NCBI GenBank assembly: GCA_030043175.1
Contig: JASHYD010000358.1
Coordinates: 1 to 10,330 of the forward strand
From: Xanthobacteraceae bacterium
GTDB taxonomy: Bacteria > Pseudomonadota > Alphaproteobacteria > Rhizobiales > Xanthobacteraceae
Reading direction: 5' to 3'
DNA: 10,330 nucleotides
The notes under the pieces: generated by a model
Database searches by the model: none
What the model was told of the DNA's origin: nothing
Seen by the model: the letters and a program-made list of their open reading frames with translations, nothing else
Made by a program: the position numbers and the translations under genes
Shown: positions 1-6,674 of the stretch, in pieces
How positions within the stretch are numbered: the first letter of the stretch is position 1
Layout: each line of letters opens with the position of its first letter

Positions 1-484
1 ACGTTGAAGTTCTTGCGCATGTAGGGCAGTAAATCCTTCATCACGAAGTCTTCCCACTTCTGCGAGCCGTCCCTGAAATTCATGTAGAATGAGCGGTCGG
101 CAGACGGCATCACCGACACCATCGGCGCTACCAAGCCGTTTTCGATCGCCTGATCGAGCAGCCCGCCCATGCCCCCGCCCCCCGACAGGGCGCGGAAGTT
201 TTCCCTGTCTTTGTTCGAGCCGCCGCCGCTGTGAAGCTGAATGAGGAGCGGATAGCGCTCTGCGCGCTTCGCCTCATAATTCTTGGGCAGGTAATAGGTG
301 ATTGGTACCGCGTTCGCCTCGCCACGGCGGTGAGCCGGAGATGGGACATTCGTGCTCGCCACGGTCGTCTTGCCAAGCGTGCCTTCATGGCGGGCCCGGG
401 CGTCGTGGGTGTTTGTGACACAGCCACAGCAGCCGAAAGCGGCGCTACGCCCACGAGGGTGGGCGCGGTCGCATGGGCGTTCAT
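1..484 (-). pseudogene. Secreted esterase / alpha-beta hydrolase, N-terminal part, frame broken, runs off left edge
   Basis: Probably a secreted serine esterase of the putative esterase (esterase D / feruloyl esterase-like) group. The body, read from about 420 down to 1, contains VPITYYLPKNYEAK, RYPLLIQLHSGGGSN and ENGLVAPMVSVMPSADRSF, which match the first strands and oxyanion-hole region of that fold. The nucleophile elbow and the rest of the triad would lie beyond the left edge. The start chosen is the ATG at 484, 8 bases after a perfect AGGAGG. It opens a signal-like stretch (MNAHATAPTLVGVAPLSAAV). That frame does not join the body: the body is read one base back, so one base was lost or two gained between about 400 and 460. 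Both frames are otherwise open. It may be a dead gene or a sequencing error. The hydrolase family call is fairly sure; the substrate is unknown. Confidence 0.7.
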
Positions 485-492
485 AACATTCA

Positions 493-498
493 CCTCCT
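493..498 (-). promoter_or_regulatory. Ribosome binding site of the esterase
   Basis: A perfect AGGAGG on the minus strand, 8 bases before the ATG at 484. It decides the start of the broken esterase gene, because no start codon with such a site exists in the frame of the gene body. Confidence 0.65.
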
Positions 499-502
499 GT
501 TT

Positions 503-598
503 GCCTACGGAGATTACACCGTCATGCCAAGTCGTCGAAACGGGCCTGCCAAGGTCCGTGCATTCGTCGAGTTCGCCCGGTCGCTGTTATCTCGATAA
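503..598 (+). pseudogene. C-terminal tail of a probable LysR-type transcriptional regulator
   Basis: This frame reads AYGDYTVMPSRRNGPAKV then RAFVEFARSLLSR and a TAA stop. A tyrosine-Pro-Ser-Arg-Arg segment followed by K-V-R-A-F-V-E-F is the usual end of the effector-binding domain of LysR-family regulators. Only about 31 codons are left. Upstream the frame overlaps the start region of the esterase on the other strand and shows no helix-turn-helix. It is therefore a 3-prime remnant, perhaps of a regulator once next to the esterase. The family assignment rests on a short motif and is moderate. Confidence 0.45.
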
Positions 599-1052
599 GC
601 AAGGCATCGGCCCCATAGGGCGGCCCGAGGACCAAACAGTTGTGATGTCCGAACTTCCGGAACGGGTCACAAGCGGCCCTTCGCTTCGGTCGAGCCGAAC
701 GCCAGCTTCACCTTCACCAACAGACATTCGCCAGAACAACAAGTCGCCGCACTCGGGCCGATGCTGCCGACGTGGGATCGCTTTCGGTTTTTGAGTGCCG
801 ACCAAGAGACGGTTGCGAGCGCGCACTGCGGTCGCGGCGAGTTCCTGCATGGTCGCTGATCTCAGTGCCCCTTGCGCGCCGGCACCCATATCACTGTCTG
901 AAAGGGCGCGAGCGACATCCGCAAGGCGTTTGACGCCGGGCCGGATCGCTCAATGCCGACCAAGAGAAGTTAAGAAATTAAGAGCCGCTAGCAAGTACGG
1001 TATTTCTGTTCCGCTCAGGTGAGAAAGATCGGATTTTAACGTGAGTGTTGGC
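599..1052. other. Gene-free stretch, about 450 bases
   Basis: No supportable gene. A minus-strand reading from about 940 to 790 is protein-like in composition (VKRLADVARALSDSDMGAGA, then MQELAATAVRARNRLL), but it has no recognised family, start or ribosome site; it may be the worn tail of a gene. A 14-bp direct repeat, TGCCGACCAAGAGA, occurs at 796-809 and 954-967. The palindrome TTCCGGAA lies near 654. The stretch looks like degenerate intergenic DNA. Confidence 0.4.
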
Positions 1053-1570
1053 CTATCGCGGCCACGCATAGGCAATTTTGTCGAGCGACTTGTTGCCGAA
1101 TGTCTCGCTGGACCGGGCGACCGGCCGACCGCCAACGGCGCGAAAGAAAGCAACCGCAGGGGTATTATCCGACAAGGCCCAAACTACCAGGCTCTTAAGG
1201 CCGCTCTGCGTCAGATCGCGCCTTACCGCCTCCAACAAGCGGTGTCCAAAGCCCCGCCGCTGGAATTCCGGGCGCAAGTAAAGCTCTAAAGCTCGTAGAT
1301 TTCCCCGTCATAAGCCAAGATTCGCGCCCGGTTCCGGCCGTAATTGGTATAACCAGCGACGGTGTCGCCGAACACCAGAATCCAAATTCGGCTGCCCTTG
1401 CGGATTGCACCTTCCCACCATTCCGTCGGGCGCCGGTTGATGAGCTCGTCCAGTTCCGGGCCCGGGATAATCCCCAAATACGCGGTACGCCAAGCCAACT
1501 CGTGAACCGCCGCCAGAGATTCAGCGTCGGACGCTGTGGGGCGGCGGATTTGGACAGCCACATCCTGCAT
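1053..1570 (-). pseudogene. GNAT-family N-acetyltransferase, broken by an 8-bp tandem duplication
   Basis: Would transfer an acetyl group from acetyl-CoA to an amine; the substrate is unknown. The first 94 codons (from ATG 1570: MQDVAVQIRRPTASDAES...) end at a TAG at 1286-1288 directly after GEIYEL. The rest continues in another frame as YLRPEFQRRGFGHRLLEAV and NTPAVAFFRAVGG, ending at 1053. The break is an exact tandem duplication of GAGCTTTA. Removing one copy restores EIYELYLRPEFQRRGFG and a 169-residue protein, the normal size of a GNAT. Q-R-R-G-F-G is the acetyl-CoA pyrophosphate loop (motif A); the NTPAVAFF region is motif B. The truncated product would lack both, so it should be inactive. 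The start at 1570 has only a distant GGGGA, which fits it being the inner part of a larger frame shared with the Clp domain upstream. Confidence 0.88.
1279..1294. repeat. 8-bp tandem duplication that breaks the GNAT gene
   Basis: TAAAGCTC occurs twice in direct succession on the plus strand (GAGCTTTA twice in the gene). It adds 8 bases and creates an in-frame TAG. Removing one copy restores an uninterrupted acetyl-CoA binding motif, so the duplication is the inactivating event. Confidence 0.92.
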
Positions 1571-1584
1571 GATCGCCGATTCCC

Positions 1585-2076
1585 CTATCCTGCGCTCGCC
1601 GATCTGCTCCTCGACTCCTCGACAGGTGGCGGGCGTTCGGTCAGCCCGGTGCGCTTGGCGATGCCGTAGCTGATAAAGTTGACGGCATTTTCCTGCTCCT
1701 GCAGGAAATGGACGGCGTGGCTCCCCCGTTCGGCAAAGATCGCCACCAGCACGTTCGCGCCCGTCACCTCCTCGAAGCCCGAAGACTGGACATGGATGAC
1801 GGCGCGCTGGATCACGCGCTGGAAACCGGCAGTGGGCTTTGAGTCCTCCGAGCTGTCCGTGGCGAGATTATCCAGCTAGGATTCCCAGTACCTCACGAGA
1901 CCGCGGCGCAACCTTTCGATGTCAACGTTGCAGGCCCGCATCACTGCGACGGCATCCCGGTCGTCAACCAGCGCCAGCAACAGGTGCTCAATCGTGGTGT
2001 ATTCGTGGTGCCGCTGGTTGGCGAGCGCAAGCGCTCGGTGGAGCGATTGCCCTAGACTGCGCGAGAACGTTGGCAT
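1585..2076 (-). pseudogene. ClpA-type N-terminal (Clp repeat) domain without ATPase modules, interrupted by an amber codon
   Basis: The protein starts MPTFSRSLGQSLHRALALAN, very close to the N-terminus of alphaproteobacterial ClpA. The first Clp repeat covers residues 1-66 (EYTTIEHLLLALVDDRDAVA) and the second about 82-140 (VIQRAVIHVQSSGFEEVTGA, NVLVAIFAERGSHAVHFLQEQ, NFISYGIAKR). In ClpA this domain binds substrates and the ClpS adaptor. A single TAG at 1876-1878 stands where ClpA has a Glu (WES-stop-LDNLAT); the same frame continues on the other side, so one base change explains it. About five residues (MTRxD in ClpA) are missing before AVNFIS. After GIAKR the sequence leaves the ClpA pattern and there is no Walker motif. 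The start has GAGGAG 8 bases upstream. The frame ends at 1585, 14 bases before the GNAT start. A second 8-bp duplication near the end separates the two frames. Confidence 0.88.
1607..1622. repeat. 8-bp tandem duplication between the Clp domain and GNAT
   Basis: CTCCTCGA is repeated exactly twice on the plus strand (TCGAGGAG twice in the gene). With one copy removed, the Clp-domain frame reads through PPVEEQIGERRIGESAI straight into the GNAT methionine, with no stop. With both copies it ends at the TAG at 1585. Confidence 0.9.
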
Positions 2077-2130
2077 CAGGTCGTCTCCTCGTCACGCATC
2101 GCGCGCAGAAATTCGATGCCCTGGCGCACC
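2076..2130 (-). pseudogene. Possible tail of a translationally coupled upstream gene
   Basis: A short frame reads VRQGIEFLRAMRDEETT and stops at a TGA that overlaps the Clp-domain start codon (TGATG), a layout typical of coupled genes in an operon. It carries the GAGGAG used by the Clp start. Just upstream a TAG at 2128-2130 interrupts the same frame, which is open further back. No family is recognised. It may be the end of a decayed first gene of a Clp-GNAT operon, or chance. Confidence 0.3.
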
Positions 2131-2433
2131 TAGAAGCCGCGCCCATTCTGCACGTTGTTCGATCTTGCGGTTTTGGTGGCTTTCGCAATAGGTGAGCGAA
2201 TTTCAGGAAGTCTACTCGCCGGCCTTCGAGGTGGGTAGCCTCGGTCTCTTGAACGTGGTCGAGGCGTTCCTGTCGAGCGTGGGGGCCAGATAGCGCCAAG
2301 GCTTATCAGCCAGTCCGTAGCGATCCTTACAACCCTATTGCTTGCCCTCGCGTCTTTCACCGAAGCCGGCGACCTGAACCTTCTGGAAGATCGCTGCCAA
2401 GCTCGCGATCGCTCGCCGCCGACCCAGAGACGT

Positions 2434-2447
2434 TCGATGGTCGATGG
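2434..2447. repeat. 7-bp tandem duplication
   Basis: TCGATGG occurs twice in direct succession and is followed by the near copy TCGGATGG. No gene is affected. Confidence 0.7.
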
Positions 2448-2631
2448 TCGGATGGACGAGGCCTCGACGATTGGCCCTGGGGCGGCGCAAAAGCACGCGG
2501 GCGCGATCGCACACGCCGGTCCCAGAGACGTTCTGGAATTGTGATGGTCTCAGTCTCAGAACGTGCACCATCTGAAATAGTGCGCGCGCCGAATTGGCCA
2601 ATACGGGAACGTAATCGAAGAACCTACATCT

Positions 2632-2649
2632 TCGGGTGACTCGGGTGAC
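2632..2649. repeat. 9-bp tandem duplication
   Basis: TCGGGTGAC occurs twice in direct succession in non-coding DNA. Confidence 0.8.
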
Positions 2650-2712
2650 CCCATGATGCGTCTTCGCGCGACCGTTCGATCAGTGACCGGAAGAGCCACG
2701 CACCTGCTAGCT

Positions 2713-2934
2713 ATGCCTAGCTATAGTGGGCTTATGATCGCACAACTACCTGATCCGGTAGCTGTCGAAATTGGGAGGCAGATGGCGCGTTCTTCCTTCT
2801 GCGTCTGAATCGCGCTGTGGTTTGCGTTTGCTGATACCTGGCACGAGACGTTAGAGGCGGCGAAGAGCCAAGCGAATTTCGAATTTGGCGTTGAAGAAGG
2901 TGATTGGAAGGAAGGGCGACGATGCGGGAACTGA
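2713..2934 (+). pseudogene. Small conserved protein of the DTWH type, two compensating frameshifts
   Basis: Three pieces read in order: MIAQLPDPVAVEIG (frame of the ATG at 2734, in frame also with ATG 2713), DGAFFLLRLNRAVVCV (from 2781), and ADTWHETLEAAKSQANFEFG with VEEGDWKEGRRCGN and a TGA at 2932-2934. Together they resemble a short alphaproteobacterial protein of unknown function with an FFLLRL core, a DTWH motif and an acidic FEFxVEEGDW end. The middle piece is one frame back and the last returns to the first, which fits a one-base loss near 2778 and a one-base gain near 2829 (GTTTGCTGAT where GTTGCTGAT is expected). As it stands the first frame ends early. The family resemblance is from memory of its pattern; function unknown. 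Confidence 0.55.
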
Positions 2935-3464
2935 TCAATGGACGGACGGCTCCTAAAGCATCGGTTGGAGCGACGGCAACGTTGGGGCTCCCGTGGCGAT
3001 CGGCACCGCAGTACAGGGCTTTTTTCGCCGATCGCATCAATGCGCGAACCGGGAATGCGCGAACCGGGACACTTCAGGGACACTGACCAACGCCTTGCCG
3101 TCTAACCAATTGAATTAACGTGATGTTCTCCTGGTTACGGAACGCAATGTAAGCCCACAACAAGGCCCTCATCGCAGAAAGCATAAGGAACGCACTGGAC
3201 CTGCTCGAAGGAGCAAGCGATGTTGGTCGACGCGGATCGTACGGGCGGCTAACCAAATCGCTACCGAATTTTGTCGTGGATGCCGGTTGTCACGATCCTT
3301 CCTTGCGCTGGCGCGGCTGCAGGCGCCCTGGCTGGTTGAGGCGGAGCTGGCGCAGGCGTTGCCGCAAGCCGGCCATCGTGTCAATGGAGGCCTGCAAGCC
3401 ATCCTGCGCGGCGCGGGCAATGTCGATTTGCTTTTCCCGGCGCGTACCTGACTTTCAGAAACAT
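2935..3464. other. Gene-free stretch; one coiled-coil-like minus-strand remnant
   Basis: No complete gene. On the minus strand 3454-3290 is open and reads REKQIDIARAAQDGLQASID then TMAGLRQRLRQLRLNQ to a TGA. The hydrophobic spacing and the Gln/Arg/Leu content look like a helical or coiled-coil protein end, but there is no ATG with a ribosome site and a stop lies just upstream; it may be the tail of a lost gene. A 15-bp tandem duplication lies at 3039-3068. Confidence 0.35.
3039..3068. repeat. 15-bp tandem duplication
   Basis: AATGCGCGAACCGGG occurs twice in exact succession. It is a multiple of three, but no supported gene covers it. Confidence 0.9.
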
Positions 3465-3491
3465 GAATGCCCGGCCATGAGCCGGGCATTC
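3465..3491 (-). terminator. Hairpin terminator after the heme/propeller gene
   Basis: GAATGCCCGGC, a 5-base loop and GCCGGGCATTC form an 11-bp perfect GC-rich stem 35 bases beyond the stop codon at 3527. The tail on the minus strand is only weakly T-rich (ATGTTTCT); on the plus strand GGTTTT follows, so it could stop transcription from both sides. A second smaller stem (TTTTGGCC / GGCCgAAAA, 3494-3518) lies between it and the gene. Confidence 0.75.
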
Positions 3492-3526
3492 GGTTTTGGC
3501 CAGAGGTCCGGCCGAAAAGCTGAGGA

Positions 3527-5695
3527 TCAGTGTGCCAGGGGGTCCGGGCGAACCTGGAACTTGACCACCTTGGGCAGGGTTCCCTTCCCAGTTTCCATGT
3601 GGAATGGCGTCCGGTTCCCGTTGGTGGTCCACAGACCGCGGCCTTTCCAGCCGCCATTCGGATCATCGATGCGGCCGTCCATCCACTTGGCATAGAAGCC
3701 GAGCGGATACGGGACACGCATGTTGACCCACTTGCCGTCCACGAGGGCCATGAGCGACTCGTTGGCGTCGCCCGTGGCCATCGGCACGTTGGTGCCGAGA
3801 CCCGAGGTGTTGAACTGGTCGACAAAGGTGAAGTAGCTCGCTTCGGCGCTGCCGCTTTCAGCCACGTTCTTGAACTGCGGTCCCGGGAACGGCGTGAGCG
3901 TCCATCCCTCCGGACAAAGCTTACCTTCGGCCGCCTGCGGGCCGTTGAGTGGGCCCTTGCACTTGCGACGGTCGAACGCGCCCATGTGACCGCTTGAGAG
4001 CGGAACATAGGCGACGCCGTTGCGGTCGATGTCGAAACCGCGCGGCCCGTAGCCCGGGGCCGGCACCTCGTAGATTTCCGCCAAGGCGGTCTTCGACGGA
4101 TCGGGCCCCGGATCGAGCCGCAGAATGGAGCCTGGGAAGCCGAGTACCGAACCCCAGATCGTTCCATCGGCCGGGTTCACGCCGATTCCGTAGAAGGCCG
4201 CATTAATCCGCTTGTCCTTGGTCGGATCAACCGGCTGGTTGGGCTCGACATAGTCGTCTCGCTTGCCGTTGCCGTTGGTGTCGATGATGGCCGGGGTCCA
4301 GCCCTGGGCCTTCGCCTCGTCGCCGGTCTCCTCATACACCTTGCGGTTTAGCCATCCGATGGCGCCCTGCGCCGAGCCGCCGGCGCTGGTCCACAGGGTG
4401 TTGTTGGCGTCTTCCGCGAATATTAGGTGGTGGGTATTGAAGCAGGTCCGGATCAGCTTGATGTCGCCGGTCTTCGGGTTGTAATAGGCGAGATGCCGGG
4501 TGGATGCTTTGATCGGAAAGACCTGCGCCGAGGGATGGTTCGAGCCGGCCTGGCAGAAGGCCGGATTGTCGGACTTGCCGACCCGCGAGGTGATCCAGAC
4601 GTCGCCCCGCTCATCCATCATCGGATTGTGCATGCTGGTCCGCGCATCCCAGATCGCCTCCTCGCCCCAATAAGGGGACGCCGCCATGGTGTTCGTCTTG
4701 GTCGATTCCATGTCGGCGTCGCGTACCGGCATCGTGACCTTGGTCGCCGTGTTGGTCTGCGGATCGAGCACCGGGAAATATTCGGAGCTCTCCTCGGTGG
4801 ACCCGTAGCTCTTGCCATAGGCATTGACCGTCGGCTTGCGCTTGTCGGTCGAGACCTGATCGTGCAAGTAGACCTTCGGGTCGGCCCAGTCCCACTGGGT
4901 GATCACGACATTGCGCTCGACCCCTTGGGGCCGCTCCGGCTTGGCGAAAGGCAATTCGCCTGCCGCAATCCGGTCAGTCCATTTAGCTAGATTTGCAAGC
5001 GATGTGGTGCCCTGCCGGCCGATGGCGGCGGCCATCGAGATCATCGCCTGTCCGGATTGGATACGGCGTTCCCAGGCCTCGACGGAGTTCTTGAAGGTCC
5101 CGAGTGTCGGCGAAATGGTGCGCGTCGCCTTGTTGCCGAGCTGGTGGCAGGTGTAACAGCCGTTGGTCTTGATCTGGTCCAGGAACTGCTCCTGGGTCTT
5201 CATTCCGGTCGCGATGCCATTGCCGTTCGACCCAGTGCCGGTGCCCGGGAACATGCTCTTCCCGGGGATGTCGAGCATCGCGTACCAGTAGATGGCAGGA
5301 TAGTATTCGGCCGCAGCCGCCGCGTTTGGGGCGGGCACCGCCGTGATGTTTACGATCTTGCCAGGCTCGCTCGTGGTCTTTGCCGAATCCACAAGACCAT
5401 AACCGCGCGCCCACACCACGTAATTGGCTTTAGGGAGATCGGGGATCACGTAGCGACCCTGGTCATCCGTCACGACGGTCTTGCTCATCCGTGTAGGGAG
5501 GTCGGTCGTCTCGGCAATCACCCAGACGCCGGCTTCCGGGCCATTCGGCCCACGCACCACGCCGCCGATGTCGGTCGCCCCGATGCTGACGGCGGGAGCA
5601 CTCTGCTGGGCCCTGACCGATGTCGGCGCGGTGCCAAGCGCGAGCGCAAGGGCGATCGCCGCCGCGCTCAAATACAATCCGCATTTTGTTGTCAT
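3527..5695 (-). CDS. Secreted protein: carboxypeptidase-like regulatory domain, one c-type heme site, propeller-like C-terminus
   Basis: An intact 722-residue exported protein, probably a periplasmic redox protein. Residues 1-30 form a signal peptide (LYLSAAAIALALALGTAP, cleavage after VRAQ). Residues 40-125 form a carboxypeptidase-regulatory-like beta sandwich (GGVVRGPNGPEAGVWV, VVTDDQGRYVIPDLP). C180-Y-T-C183-H184 is a heme-binding CxxCH in a small cytochrome-like helical segment to about 250; Met218 or Met221 could be the sixth ligand. From about 355 on there are repeated strand motifs like those of Vgb/SMP-30 propellers (MMDERGDVWITSR, GVNPADGTIWGSV, GFDIDRNGVAYVPL). DTNGNGKRDDY at 472-482 resembles an EF-hand calcium loop. 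The ATG at 5695 is chosen over longer starts because GGAGG lies 6 bases upstream and the signal peptide follows at once. It is downstream of the YVTN gene and the PQQ dehydrogenase on the same strand. An electron-acceptor role for the dehydrogenase is inference. Confidence 0.9.
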   Translation of the reverse strand: MTTKCGLYLSAAAIALALALGTAPTSVRAQQSAPAVSIGATDIGGVVRGPNGPEAGVWVIAETTDLPTRMSKTVVTDDQGRYVIPDLPKANYVVWARGYGLVDSAKTTSEPGKIVNITAVPAPNAAAAAEYYPAIYWYAMLDIPGKSMFPGTGTGSNGNGIATGMKTQEQFLDQIKTNGCYTCHQLGNKATRTISPTLGTFKNSVEAWERRIQSGQAMISMAAAIGRQGTTSLANLAKWTDRIAAGELPFAKPERPQGVERNVVITQWDWADPKVYLHDQVSTDKRKPTVNAYGKSYGSTEESSEYFPVLDPQTNTATKVTMPVRDADMESTKTNTMAASPYWGEEAIWDARTSMHNPMMDERGDVWITSRVGKSDNPAFCQAGSNHPSAQVFPIKASTRHLAYYNPKTGDIKLIRTCFNTHHLIFAEDANNTLWTSAGGSAQGAIGWLNRKVYEETGDEAKAQGWTPAIIDTNGNGKRDDYVEPNQPVDPTKDKRINAAFYGIGVNPADGTIWGSVLGFPGSILRLDPGPDPSKTALAEIYEVPAPGYGPRGFDIDRNGVAYVPLSSGHMGAFDRRKCKGPLNGPQAAEGKLCPEGWTLTPFPGPQFKNVAESGSAEASYFTFVDQFNTSGLGTNVPMATGDANESLMALVDGKWVNMRVPYPLGFYAKWMDGRIDDPNGGWKGRGLWTTNGNRTPFHMETGKGTLPKVVKFQVRPDPLAH

Positions 5696-5701
5696 GCCAG
5701 T

Positions 5702-5706
5702 CCTCC
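5702..5706 (-). promoter_or_regulatory. Ribosome binding site of the heme/propeller gene
   Basis: GGAGG 6 bases before the ATG at 5695. It overlaps an in-frame upstream ATG (MWRTG), which rules that one out as the main start and places the signal peptide at the N-terminus. Confidence 0.7.
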
Positions 5707-5993
5707 ACATGCTGCATTTTTTAGGCGGAAACCGATCGGAGCCAAAGCCGATCGATGCAAAAGTACGCCGGTTGGTCCCGGTTGTCGTTGGGCGGCATTG
5801 AGGCATATTTCGGCGCGGTTGCAAAGACGTTCGCTTCACGCGCGCTTTGGCGCGCCAAGAGCACGTCTAACCGCAACCCGAAGCTCCGGTCCAAAGAGCC
5901 AAAGTCACTGTGACACCGCGAGGTATGCACTGGCGCACATATGAGGAAACGGGGAAGGAAAGTGAGAACGCAAGATCGCGGCCAGCATCCGCG

Positions 5994-6664
5994 TCACCGC
6001 CAACCATTTCGAACTGCGCAGGCCCCGCAAAACGCTTTAACCGCAGTCTGCAGTCCCTGCACGGTGGGGAACCCAAGGGCTATCGCCGCCGCATGAAGGC
6101 CGCGAAACGTCTGGGCCAACGCCGAAATACTCTGTCCATAACAGCTGGCATTCCCAGGCGTCCCAGCAAACCTTGGTTGGATTGAACACACCAAACGCAA
6201 TCGGGCCTTCGCCGACCGGAAGCACGGCTACAACCGTGTTGGTCGCGGTGTCGATCGCCGATATCAAGGCCTGCGAGCAACCCGTTCCGGGCGTTCCGCA
6301 AACGGTGCTGTTCGTACGACGTGACATAGACCTTGCTGCCGTCCGGGCTGACCGCCACGACACCGGCGCCGAAGCCGACCACCGTGATCGTGGCGACCAC
6401 CGTATTGGCCGCGGTATCGATCACCGACACGGTGTTGTCGCCGGTGTTCGTGATGTAGGCCATGCTACCGTCCGGAGTTGCCGCCACACCCAAGGGGGAA
6501 GCACCGACCAGGATCGTGCCTCTCACCGTGTTGGTCGCGGTATCGATCATCGACACGGTGTTGCCGCCGCCGTTCGTGATGTAGGCCATCTGCGCGGATG
6601 ACGGCGCGCTGCCGAGGGCAATTGCTACAAAGCCGACCACTGCGGGAAAAAAAGGACCTGTCAT
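5994..6664 (-). pseudogene. Secreted YVTN beta-propeller repeat protein with two one-base insertions
   Basis: Short exported propeller protein of the YVTN type. A signal peptide (MTGPFFPAVVGFVAIALGSA, cleavage after SSAQ) is followed by three 42-residue blades: MAYITNGGGNTVSMIDTATN, MAYITNTGDNTVSVIDTAAN, and VYVTSY continuing in a second frame as NSTVCGTPGTGCSQALISAI. A third frame gives the Cys-containing tail RFAGTPGNASCYGQSISALA to FCGACAVRNGWR and TGA at 5994. Each shift is explained by one extra base: near 6313 (TACGAACAGC for TACAACAGC) and near 6183 (TTCAATCC for TTCATCC). Without them a 222-residue protein results, normal for this group. As it stands the product loses its third blade and tail. 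There is no clear ribosome site; an IS-type end lies 10 bases before the ATG. Its partner or ligand is unknown. Confidence 0.85.
6411..6589. repeat. Two 53-bp near-identical blade repeats in the YVTN gene
   Basis: Segments 6411-6463 and 6537-6589 differ at only four positions and are 126 bp (42 codons) apart. They encode the NTVS-IDTA strand and the MAYITN strand of neighbouring blades. The high DNA identity points to recent duplication or conversion between blades. Confidence 0.8.
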
Positions 6665-6674
6665 AGTCTCGAGA

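Larger units (their letters stand above)
2131..2712. other. Gene-free stretch with short duplications
   Basis: Frames on both strands are open for up to about 88 codons, but none shows a family motif or ribosome site. A minus-strand reading of about 2330-2210 (KDRYGLADKPWRYLAPTLDR) is protein-like but stops without a recognisable start. A 13-bp direct repeat CCCAGAGACGTTC lies at 2423-2435 and 2521-2533. Tandem duplications occur at 2434-2447 and 2632-2649. I read it as decayed coding or intergenic DNA. Confidence 0.4.

Noticed and set aside
796..967. 14-bp direct repeat TGCCGACCAAGAGA, 158 bp apart
   Set aside because: A pair of this length can occur by chance in 10 kb, and nothing between the copies looks mobile.
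1585..2076. Reading the Clp-domain frame as the start of a full clpA gene
   Set aside because: After GIAKR there is no linker or Walker motif in any frame; a GNAT follows instead.
3075..3130. tRNA-like D-arm on the minus strand (TCAATTGGTTAGACGG)
   Set aside because: No matching anticodon stem, T-arm or acceptor stem could be found around it.
3169..4167. Long open frame of 332 codons on the minus strand
   Set aside because: It overlaps the intact heme/propeller gene in another frame, and its Arg/Ser/Thr-rich composition is that of a high-GC shadow frame.
5057..5944. Open frame of 295 codons on the plus strand
   Set aside because: It is antisense to the start of the heme/propeller gene and has no motif; high GC keeps it open.
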